This document shows, one piece after another, positions 18,098-26,075 of a DNA stretch of 64,000 nt. Source of the DNA: Dictyoglomus turgidum DSM 6724 (GTDB lineage: Bacteria > Dictyoglomota > Dictyoglomia > Dictyoglomales > Dictyoglomaceae). The notes beneath the pieces are model-generated. The model did no database searches and was not told the origin of the DNA. It worked only from the letters and a program-made list of their open reading frames with translations. A program made the position numbers and the translations under genes. The DNA is taken from positions 1,582,723 to 1,646,722 of the forward strand of contig NC_011661.1 of NCBI RefSeq assembly GCF_000021645.1, given 5' to 3'. Positions within the stretch are counted from its first letter, which is position 1. Each line of letters begins with the position of its first letter.

Positions 18098-19060
18098 TTA
18101 TCCAACAATCCCTGTTCTCTCCACACTTTCCACAAAGAATCTCTGGGTAAATATATAAAAGATCAACATGGGCAAAATAACCAAAATAGCTCCAGCATAC
18201 TGAGGAGGAAGTATTAATAAGGGATCAAAAATCTGTGTTCCTCCAGTAATTATTGCTCTAATATTGGCTAAATTAAGAGATAGAGTATATTTATCAAAAT
18301 CTCCAATAAATACTGAGGGTTCAAAAACATCATTCCAATGCCAAACCAAAGAGAACAAAAAAACTGTCACAATAGCAGGAATAGAGTTGGGTACAAAAAT
18401 TCTTAGATAAGTTTGAAATGGAGAAGCTCCATCCACATACGCAGCCTCTTCCAATTCCTTTGACATACCCCTAAAGAACTGTCTAAAAATATAAATAAAA
18501 AGTCCGCTTCTTAAACCACCTCCTAATATGGTAGGAAGAACTATTGGATAATAAGTATTTAAGAGATTTAAGGTTTCACCTTTAATTAACTTGATTAACC
18601 CAAGAATATCAAATCTTTGATAAAAGACATAAAGAGGAATTAGCAATACTTGAGGAGGAACCACTAAAGTGAATAGAATTAATGCAAAAATCAATTCCCT
18701 TTCCTTAAACTTGAATCTTGCAAGGCCATAACCAATCATAGAACAAGAAATAACATTAAAGATTGCAGGTAGAATAGAAATTATTAAGCTATTCTTAAAA
18801 GCATTTAAATAATTAAGAGACTCAAAAGCTTTCTTGAAATTTTCAAGAGTTGGATGCTTAGGTATCCATACTACTGTGGGATCAATTAAGTCTTCCCTAC
18901 TTTTAAGAGCAGTACTCAACATAAACAGCACAGGGCGTAGCAATACGTAAGAAAGTCCAATAAAAAGCATAATTTTAAGAAGAGTTATAAACCACTTATA
19001 TACTTTATTTTTAAATATCAATATAAGTTCTTCTTTTCCATATTTTCTGTATATACTCAT
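18098..19060 (-). CDS. ABC sugar transporter permease, MalG type (pair 1)
   Basis: 320-residue inner-membrane permease with about six helices. The ATPase-contact (EAA) loop is EEAAYVDGASPFQTYLRIFVPNSIPAI, and the C-terminus FFVESVERTGIVG is the usual MalG-family end. It has a longer than usual cytoplasmic N-terminus (about 30 residues). ATG 19060 lies behind GGGAGG. It pairs with the MalF-type gene immediately upstream. No ATP-binding subunit is present in the locus. Confidence 0.93.
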   Translation of the reverse strand: MSIYRKYGKEELILIFKNKVYKWFITLLKIMLFIGLSYVLLRPVLFMLSTALKSREDLIDPTVVWIPKHPTLENFKKAFESLNYLNAFKNSLIISILPAIFNVISCSMIGYGLARFKFKERELIFALILFTLVVPPQVLLIPLYVFYQRFDILGLIKLIKGETLNLLNTYYPIVLPTILGGGLRSGLFIYIFRQFFRGMSKELEEAAYVDGASPFQTYLRIFVPNSIPAIVTVFLFSLVWHWNDVFEPSVFIGDFDKYTLSLNLANIRAIITGGTQIFDPLLILPPQYAGAILVILPMLIFYIFTQRFFVESVERTGIVG

Positions 19061-19078
19061 GAATTTATATGCCTCCCT

Positions 19079-19996
19079 TTACTCGTTCATATAAAACACT
19101 CTCTTTGAAAGTGCCCACATAATAATTAAGAGAACTATACCAATGATGACAAAATAAAGCCAAGCTATCGCTGCACTATAACCATGATTCAATTGTCTGA
19201 AGGCGACTTCAAGGATATATCTTAAAACATCGTTACTATAATCTGTGAAAGAATCAATCACAGTATAAATTACATTTACCAAAATAATTGGAGATATCAT
19301 AGGTAAAGTAACCTTCCAGAAAGTCTCCCAAGCGGTTGCTCCTTCTACATGAGCAACTTCGTAAAGGGATGTAGGTATAGACTGTAAACCAGCAAGAAAT
19401 ATTAGTATTTGAACCCCTGATTTCCATATAATCTCATATATTCGGTCAATGGCATTAATCACAGGCATTAAGAAAGGTATATTACCAGTTATTCTTATTA
19501 AGAAAAGTCTAAAGTCTATACCTCTCAAAAACGGAGAATTAGATAGAGCCATTCCAGCCTGAGCCCCCATAGTAAATTGTTCCATGGAATTGCTTTCAAG
19601 TACATAAAGTAAAGCTCCTGACATTACTACTACAGGTAAAAAGAAAATAGCTCTTACAAAAGTTCTTCCCCTGAATTTTTGGTTCAAAAGAATTGCTATG
19701 AAGAGAGAAAACATTATTATCAAAGGAATATTAACAAGCATATTCCCTATTTCGTTAGTTAAATACCTAACAAAGTTTGGATCTTCTCTAAGAGCTTTTA
19801 TAAAATTTCTAAAACCTACAAAGATTAAATTATACCCTTCAGGAGAAACATCTAACTGACTAAAAGCAAAAATAATGGATTGAATAAAGGGCCAAGCAAA
19901 AAATATTAAAAAACCCAAAAGCCAAGGATATACAAAGAGCCTCCCAATCCTCGCCTGTCTTTGAGATAAGGTCCTTAACTTTTTTTCCTTCTTCAT
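19079..19996 (-). CDS. ABC sugar transporter permease, MalF type (pair 1)
   Basis: 305-residue inner-membrane permease. It starts with a basic cytoplasmic tail (QARIGRLFVYPWLLGFLIFF), has about six hydrophobic helices, and the EAA loop reads YEVAHVEGATAWETFWKVTLPMISPIIL. The first periplasmic region carries VGFRNFIKALREDPNFV. It lies 18 bases upstream of the MalG-type partner and 17 bases after the DUF5696 gene. It probably imports an oligosaccharide together with one of the neighbouring solute-binding proteins. Confidence 0.93.
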   Translation of the reverse strand: MKKEKKLRTLSQRQARIGRLFVYPWLLGFLIFFAWPFIQSIIFAFSQLDVSPEGYNLIFVGFRNFIKALREDPNFVRYLTNEIGNMLVNIPLIIMFSLFIAILLNQKFRGRTFVRAIFFLPVVVMSGALLYVLESNSMEQFTMGAQAGMALSNSPFLRGIDFRLFLIRITGNIPFLMPVINAIDRIYEIIWKSGVQILIFLAGLQSIPTSLYEVAHVEGATAWETFWKVTLPMISPIILVNVIYTVIDSFTDYSNDVLRYILEVAFRQLNHGYSAAIAWLYFVIIGIVLLIIMWALSKRVFYMNE

Positions 19997-20012
19997 AACT
20001 TTTAATTCCTCC

Positions 20013-22205
20013 CTAATTCTTTCCTAAAAAGAAAACAAAATCTTCCCCTCTCACTATCTTTCCTTTATAACTGAATGGCTTATTGGTATAATTAACAATC
20101 ACTTCTGTTCCATTTTCGTATTCGACCCTGTATACTCCTTCATATAACTTTTCATGATTTCTCATAGGCACGTCATATATATTCCTATATAAATCTTTAA
20201 GAGAGTTATATTCTTTTACTGCTTGGTCAATCCAATCTTCATAGTTGGAGCTAACCATCTCATTAAAAATACTCTTTTTGAAATAAGAAGAATCTTTAAA
20301 GATTAATGCATAATAAGGTAAAGCTCCGTACTCTATCATTCTAAGAAATTCTTTTTTCTGGCTCTCTCTTAAATTACCTGGCTTTCCACTATAAGGAACA
20401 TATCCGTGTATGAGAAGTTGTAAAAGAGGCACACTTTCAGACTCGATAGCAAAATTACTGGAATCAAGAGGAATATCAAGAATCAAAGAGCCGTAAGGCA
20501 GGACATAAAAATTACCAGATGTAAAAACAAAGTTAAACTTATTCATATAGGTACTTAGATTTTCCTTCCACAAAGATGCAACCTCTTCCCTTGAAAGAAA
20601 TTTAGGTCTTTTATTCTGAGAAGATATATAATCTCCCATTTTTTCCACTAAGACATTACTGAGATTATATTTTTCCAAATCTTTCAAAAAATTGTTAAGG
20701 TATATAGGAACCCTCTCAGGCAATACAGTAAACCAAGGATCATAGTCTCTATTTTTCTTCTTAACCACAGGATCCCACTTATACATAAAAGCAAGTCCAT
20801 TATTCAAATATCTGTTAGCATCACGGGATGGAGAAAAGCCATTTCCTGGACTATGTACTTCTATAACTTCAGCAGTCAGAATTAAAGAAATATTGTTATT
20901 TTTACAGTATACTATTAACTTTTTAAACCCATTATTCCCTCCAAGCTTTGATTCTAACCTTATCCCATTTGTTATTTTGTTCATATATCCGCCAGATTGA
21001 TAACCTTTGAGAACAAGATTTATATTTTTTATTCCTCTATTTCTGAATTCTTCAAGAATCTTAATAGTTTCATCAAAGGTAGTAAGAGGAAACAAATCTA
21101 TCACAGGAACTCCTGCTTTCGTTGTTTTTATGTTGATACTGTTAATAATTACAAGATTAAAAGGAACCTCCGAGACATTATTTATCCTTTTGTTGAGATA
21201 TCCATTTTTAAGAAGATAATTTCTGTAGGTCCTAATCATAAAAGAATAGTCAATATCTTTACCAGTAAACAAGAAATAGTTCACTACTATATCTTTCTTA
21301 ATAGTGTAGGGAGAAAACTTATTAACAAGAACATCTACAACCTCTCCAGCCTGTCCAGTAGACGCTTCTCTCTCATAAAGCAAGAATTTATGAATCCTTC
21401 TATAGTCAAAGATTGGAAAAACTCTAAAATAGGAGGTAGCATTACCAGCCATATAACAAGCTATATTTGAATCAAAATCACCAGATTCTATTACCCCTAA
21501 GATTCCAAGATCATTCCTTTTAGCTCCAAATATAGGGAGTCTAATTCCTTCGGTCTTTGGAGGCATATCATAAAGAGGTAAGCCAAAATCGTAACCATAC
21601 ACGGGAAGTTCAAAACCTCTCTCATTTCCAACTTTATGGTCAAACCTAACAAGAGCACCAGATCCGTCAGGAACAATTAAATATCCATTATCCTTTTTAC
21701 TCCCATAAGTAAAATATGGGAGAACCCATATTCTATTTATTTTAAGATCTCCTTCCTCTTTTATTGAATCTATAGGGATTCTTACTTTAAAACCTGCCTC
21801 AGTTAAAATAAACTCAATAGCAATAGTGACTCCTTGAGTAGAAAATTCATAATCTATCCTTATACCATCCTTAATATTCTTATATTTAAAATTTCCTCTC
21901 ATAACTCCAAGGGCATAAGTGTTATAAATAGAAATTTTTGCCTCCTCGTCTGCCATCTCAAGAACCAAATGAGAGGGAATACTGAATTTAGTTACCCCCA
22001 TAGAAAAATCTCCTTCCCAATCCTTAGGAAACTGGTTAAAGATCTTTCCCGTCACCTTATCCTTTATGGCTACTTCAGCAGTTTTTTCATTAAACAACAT
22101 AATGTATCTACTATTCTCAGAAACAGTTTTATATTCGCCATTTTGCCCATAAAGAGGAATAATTAGAAGTATGATAGACAATAAAATCAATAACTTTACT
22201 CGCAT
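20013..22205 (-). CDS. Secreted DUF5696 protein
   Basis: Large exported protein of about 730 residues: signal peptide ending LIIPLYGQ, then beta-rich parts and a central region (about 340-620) with TIM-barrel-like alternation (FNLVIINSINIKTTKAG, NINLVLKGYQSGG, DYISSQNKRPKFLSREEV). This matches what I know as the DUF5696 family, found beside sugar ABC transporters and suspected to be glycoside-hydrolase-like; I cannot name catalytic residues. Start ATG 22205 (MRVKLLI) follows GAGAGGTGG. It stands between the NHL/Yip1 gene and permease pair 1. An enzymatic role in polymer degradation is inference only. Confidence 0.72.
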   Translation of the reverse strand: MRVKLLILLSIILLIIPLYGQNGEYKTVSENSRYIMLFNEKTAEVAIKDKVTGKIFNQFPKDWEGDFSMGVTKFSIPSHLVLEMADEEAKISIYNTYALGVMRGNFKYKNIKDGIRIDYEFSTQGVTIAIEFILTEAGFKVRIPIDSIKEEGDLKINRIWVLPYFTYGSKKDNGYLIVPDGSGALVRFDHKVGNERGFELPVYGYDFGLPLYDMPPKTEGIRLPIFGAKRNDLGILGVIESGDFDSNIACYMAGNATSYFRVFPIFDYRRIHKFLLYEREASTGQAGEVVDVLVNKFSPYTIKKDIVVNYFLFTGKDIDYSFMIRTYRNYLLKNGYLNKRINNVSEVPFNLVIINSINIKTTKAGVPVIDLFPLTTFDETIKILEEFRNRGIKNINLVLKGYQSGGYMNKITNGIRLESKLGGNNGFKKLIVYCKNNNISLILTAEVIEVHSPGNGFSPSRDANRYLNNGLAFMYKWDPVVKKKNRDYDPWFTVLPERVPIYLNNFLKDLEKYNLSNVLVEKMGDYISSQNKRPKFLSREEVASLWKENLSTYMNKFNFVFTSGNFYVLPYGSLILDIPLDSSNFAIESESVPLLQLLIHGYVPYSGKPGNLRESQKKEFLRMIEYGALPYYALIFKDSSYFKKSIFNEMVSSNYEDWIDQAVKEYNSLKDLYRNIYDVPMRNHEKLYEGVYRVEYENGTEVIVNYTNKPFSYKGKIVRGEDFVFFLGKN

Positions 22206-22216
22206 CTTTCCACCTC

Positions 22217-24277
22217 TCAACCAACCATGTACTTAATTTCTAGATAAACTATGTAAATAAATCTTATAAACTGCTGAAAGGTTGCAAAAAATACCATACC
22301 TATAAACATGGCAAAGACTATACCTACAAGAGTAATAAGAGAAGTTCCTAAAGCCTTACTTAAAGAGTATTCCTGAAGCTCCATCATACCCGCAAAAATT
22401 ACCCACAAAGTCCAAAGACTTCCAATAGTATCAAAGAGGTAATAAAAAGCAGACTCTTCCAATGTAAATACATGGCTTAGCAAGGTCTGAGGTAAATAAA
22501 TTAAAGCTAACGGAAATAAACTATAAACCGTCATTATAAAAATCTCTCTTATTTTTGCCTTACCATCCATAATAGTAGTAACTGCCCAATTTATAATTAC
22601 CCACGCAAGAATAGGAATCAAGACCCTTCCTACTTCAAGAAATATGTTCAATTCTTCTGGTCTATAAGGGTTAAAATGAAAAGCAGTCATAAGTCTTTTA
22701 ACAATAAATGCAATAATAACAAAAATAAGAAGTATCACTGAAGCATTAAAAGATTCTCTTCTCCTTTTTAATTCATAAAATCCCTCAAAGGGATGAAAAA
22801 TCACATAAAAAGCAAACATTACAGCATCAAATAATGGATGTTTTTTAGCATAATTTCTATAATAATCAGCTATTTTTCTTCCTAAAAACCTTATTATCAA
22901 ATAAAGAGCAAGTATAAAAAGTAAGAAAGAGTTCATTATCTTTGAGAAGTTTCTTCTCATATATTCTACTCTAAAACCTCTAAGAGCCTTAGAATAACCC
23001 TCAGGATAAAAACCGAGCCTAAAGTTTATCATGGCTTCCCTATATTTTTCTTCATGCAAGAAATTTTTTCCAATACCAATGTACGCAAGATCATAATTTG
23101 CATCCATTTTTACAACTTCACTCCATACCTCAGCTGCCTTTCCATAATAACCGTCTACATAGAAAGAATTTGCTTTCAAAACAAGGCTTCCAAATAAGGT
23201 AGGTCTAAATACTGTTATAGTTCCTTTATTCTCATCTAGAATAAATACCTTCCCACCATAAAGGTCTATAGCTGTTGGAAATTGAAAAGTTCCCATTTGA
23301 TTTCCTATATCCCCCGAAACAAAAAGAAAATCTCCAAGATTGTTATACACAAAAAATCTTCCTACTCTACCATCAAGAACATAAATGTTTCCTGAATCAT
23401 CTACAGCAATATCTGCAATTTCTCCTCTTACTGTGAAACCAAAATAGAGATCTCCATACATATTACCAGTACGACCTTCATGCTTTATTATGTTATCTCC
23501 AAGAGCATTTAATCTTTTTATTTGATCATACCAGGCTCTAACGCAACCATAAATAAACCCATCTTTATCAGCAGTTACATTTCTATATTCGATAGGTATA
23601 AAAAGCATTAGCTGTGCTCTCTGTCTCCTTGTAAGAACTCTTCGCCAAAAAAGTTCTACAGGATTTACTTCAACTCTATTACTTCCAAAGAATCTCTCAA
23701 AATTTCCTTTTGGACTAAATTGAATCAAACCCTCTACTACATTTTCGGCCACCACATATACTCTTCCCAAATTATCCACCGCTACCTTTTTGGGGATATA
23801 CACAAAATCCCTTTTTATCACTTCTCCCACAGGCTTTCCTATAACCATATAAAGATTTCTATCTCTATTTAGAATCACAATTCGGGAATTTTGAGAGTCA
23901 GCAATATAGAGTTTTCCATCACGGGTAATAAAAAGCCCCGTTGGAGCTTTGAAAAAGTCCTTTTTACCATTGTTTACAAAATCTTTTATAATCTCTTTTA
24001 ACCTATAGTTCTTATCTATTACAACTATTCTATTATTTCCTGTATCTGCTATATAAATGTCCCCATTAGTTTTATCTATAAAAAGGTCTTCTGGAGCTGA
24101 AAAAGAAAGATCCGGCTTTACACTTTCTCCTGAGATTATTCTTTCAGGTTCAAATCCAGGAAGAGAAGGTACAGGTCTTCGTCTCTCATTGTATATATAT
24201 GTATAGTAAGGGATTCCTGCAAAAGCAATATTCATTAAGAATAGTAGCAAAAATAATTTTATAATTCTTCTTCTCAT
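22217..24277 (-). CDS. NHL beta-propeller / TPR-like / Yip1 membrane protein
   Basis: About 686 residues in three parts. After a signal or anchor helix (1-22), residues 45-355 are NHL repeats (ISGES..LSFSAPEDLFIDKTNGDIYIADTGNNRIVVID, APTGLFITRDGKLYIADSQNSRIVILN, IAVDDSGNIYVLDGRVGRFFVY). Residues 360-430 look like a TPR pair (YYGKAAEVWSEVVKMDANYDLAYIGIGKNFLHEEKYREAM). A helix near 450-470 is followed by a Yip1-type multi-helix domain (HPLFDAVMFAFYVIFHPFEGFYELK to the C-terminus). ATG 24277 has better spacing to AAGGAG than ATG 24283, which overlaps the permease stop. It may sense or scaffold outside the membrane; function unknown. Confidence 0.8.
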   Translation of the reverse strand: MRRRIIKLFLLLFLMNIAFAGIPYYTYIYNERRRPVPSLPGFEPERIISGESVKPDLSFSAPEDLFIDKTNGDIYIADTGNNRIVVIDKNYRLKEIIKDFVNNGKKDFFKAPTGLFITRDGKLYIADSQNSRIVILNRDRNLYMVIGKPVGEVIKRDFVYIPKKVAVDNLGRVYVVAENVVEGLIQFSPKGNFERFFGSNRVEVNPVELFWRRVLTRRQRAQLMLFIPIEYRNVTADKDGFIYGCVRAWYDQIKRLNALGDNIIKHEGRTGNMYGDLYFGFTVRGEIADIAVDDSGNIYVLDGRVGRFFVYNNLGDFLFVSGDIGNQMGTFQFPTAIDLYGGKVFILDENKGTITVFRPTLFGSLVLKANSFYVDGYYGKAAEVWSEVVKMDANYDLAYIGIGKNFLHEEKYREAMINFRLGFYPEGYSKALRGFRVEYMRRNFSKIMNSFLLFILALYLIIRFLGRKIADYYRNYAKKHPLFDAVMFAFYVIFHPFEGFYELKRRRESFNASVILLIFVIIAFIVKRLMTAFHFNPYRPEELNIFLEVGRVLIPILAWVIINWAVTTIMDGKAKIREIFIMTVYSLFPLALIYLPQTLLSHVFTLEESAFYYLFDTIGSLWTLWVIFAGMMELQEYSLSKALGTSLITLVGIVFAMFIGMVFFATFQQFIRFIYIVYLEIKYMVG

Positions 24278-24282
24278 ACACA

Positions 24283-25134
24283 TTACTCCTTAATTCCAGC
24301 AGACTTCATAGTCTCCACCACATTACTCTGGGTTAATATGAAGATTATCAATGAAGGAAGCATCATAAGAACTGCGGCAGCTGCAGCAGCCCCAGCTCTA
24401 ACAAATCCTCCTTGTTGTATGTAAGTCAATGCCAAAGAAAAAGGCTTCATAGCCTCATTGTGTAGATATAAGGCAGGAGTATAAGTATCATTCCAAGTGT
24501 CCCTAAAGGCAAATAATATTAGAGTGAGCCAAGCAGGTTTTACATTTGGCATAACCACATGCCACCATATTCTGAATTCATTAGCTCCGTCTATTCTTGC
24601 AGATTCTATATAAGAGTCGGGTATTTGTTCCATGAACTGTTTCATTAAAAATAGCCCTAAAGTGGCACCTATATATGGAAGAATTAAGGCGAAATAAGTA
24701 TCTAAAAGTCCTAATTTTGCCATAATTATGAATCTCGGTATATTAGTCACATATCCTGAAAACATTAAGGAAAAGATAACTAAATTAAACAAAAATTTAC
24801 TTCCAGGAAATCTGTGCTTTGCCAGAGGATAGGCTGCCATAGATGCTATTATTACATGTCCTAAAGTACTAAGAAAACTGATAAATACGCTATTAAAAAG
24901 ATATCTTGAGAAAGGAACAAAAGAATTACTCATCAAATAAAATAGATCAGAGAAATTTTTCAGAGTGGGCCTTCTCACAAAGAGTCTTGGGGGGAATAAA
25001 AAAAGTTCATCAAGAGGCTTAAAAGCATTCATTATTGAATAAACTAATGGTAAAGCCATAAATATTGCTACCACCGTGAGTACAATTATTACAATCATAT
25101 TTCCCCAAAGGGATCTATTTATCCTCCTATTCAT
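24283..25134 (-). CDS. ABC sugar transporter permease, MalG type (pair 2)
   Basis: 283-residue permease with six predicted helices. The EAA loop is IESARIDGANEFRIWWHVVMPNVKPAW, and an alanine-rich helix (GAAAAAAVLMMLPSLIIFIL) precedes the usual end NVVETMKSAGIKE. The stop overlaps the start region of the NHL/Yip1 gene (TAATG), indicating coupled expression. It forms a pair with the MalF-type gene at 25161-26060. Confidence 0.93.
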   Translation of the reverse strand: MNRRINRSLWGNMIVIIVLTVVAIFMALPLVYSIMNAFKPLDELFLFPPRLFVRRPTLKNFSDLFYLMSNSFVPFSRYLFNSVFISFLSTLGHVIIASMAAYPLAKHRFPGSKFLFNLVIFSLMFSGYVTNIPRFIIMAKLGLLDTYFALILPYIGATLGLFLMKQFMEQIPDSYIESARIDGANEFRIWWHVVMPNVKPAWLTLILFAFRDTWNDTYTPALYLHNEAMKPFSLALTYIQQGGFVRAGAAAAAAVLMMLPSLIIFILTQSNVVETMKSAGIKE

Positions 25135-25160
25135 TTTAAACCCAAAACCTCCTTACCACA

Positions 25161-26060
25161 TTAATCAGGCCTTATTATCTTTCTAACACCCTGGTTAATA
25201 GCAACAGTAATTAAGAATAAAATTACAGCAATAGCAGAAGCATACCCCATCTCATATCTTATGCTCCCATAATCCCACATGTGAAGTACAATAGTATGAG
25301 CAGAATAGAGAGGACTTGGAAAACCTATAAGTTGGGCTGAGATATCCGCGACTGCAAAAGAAGAAGTAACTTGCATTATGGCTCCAAAAATAAGTTGAGG
25401 CTTCATAGAAGGAAGAGTTATATACCAAAGTTCTTGCCATCTATTCCTTATACCATCCACAGCAGCAGCCTCATACAAAGACTTGTCAATAGTTTGAAAT
25501 CCAGCTATAAAGGCAAGAAAACTGGTACCAAGACTCATCCATAGTTGTATAACCATCAAAACATATAAATTAATTCTAGAATCCTGAAGCCAATAGATAG
25601 GCTCTTTTATTATTCCAAGATTCATTAAAAACCCATTTAAAAGACCATACACATCCCCAGAAAAAATGTAAGTCCAGATAAAAAATATTGCTGAGGATAA
25701 GGCAGGAGCATAATACAAAAGAGTTAAAACAGCTCTAATCCTTGGTGGGAGCTCATTTATCAACCATGCAAAGAAAAGACAAGCAAAATAACTTAAAGGA
25801 CCTGTTATAAGAGCAAATTTAAAAGTGTTTTGAAGAGCAATAAGAAATACATCGTCCTCTAAAAATAGACGTTTATAATTGTTCCAACCAATAAACTTAG
25901 GCACTTGAATTATGTTATAATTAGTAAAACTCAACACAGCCCCCACTATTACAGGAATAACCACAAAAGTAAAAAACAGAGTAAAATATGGCAAAAGCAA
26001 AAAGTAGGATTCTTTATTTTTCTTCACTTCTTTCCATAAATCCCTAAATTTTTCCCTCAT
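25161..26060 (-). CDS. ABC sugar transporter permease, MalF type (pair 2)
   Basis: 299-residue permease: short cytoplasmic tail, YFLLLPYFTLFFTFVVIPVIVGAVLSF as first helix, FTNYNIIQVPKFIGWNNYKRLF as the typical periplasmic motif, and the EAA loop YEAAAVDGIRNRWQELWYITLPSMKPQL. It starts behind GGGGGA. It is located directly after the gene for the CBM-fused solute-binding protein and should form the channel that takes its cargo. Confidence 0.93.
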   Translation of the reverse strand: MREKFRDLWKEVKKNKESYFLLLPYFTLFFTFVVIPVIVGAVLSFTNYNIIQVPKFIGWNNYKRLFLEDDVFLIALQNTFKFALITGPLSYFACLFFAWLINELPPRIRAVLTLLYYAPALSSAIFFIWTYIFSGDVYGLLNGFLMNLGIIKEPIYWLQDSRINLYVLMVIQLWMSLGTSFLAFIAGFQTIDKSLYEAAAVDGIRNRWQELWYITLPSMKPQLIFGAIMQVTSSFAVADISAQLIGFPSPLYSAHTIVLHMWDYGSIRYEMGYASAIAVILFLITVAINQGVRKIIRPD

Positions 26061-26075
26061 TTTTTATCCCCCAAA

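Noticed and set aside
20997-21470. 157-residue plus-strand open frame
   Set aside because: Shadow of the DUF5696 gene; no ribosome site and no recognisable motif.
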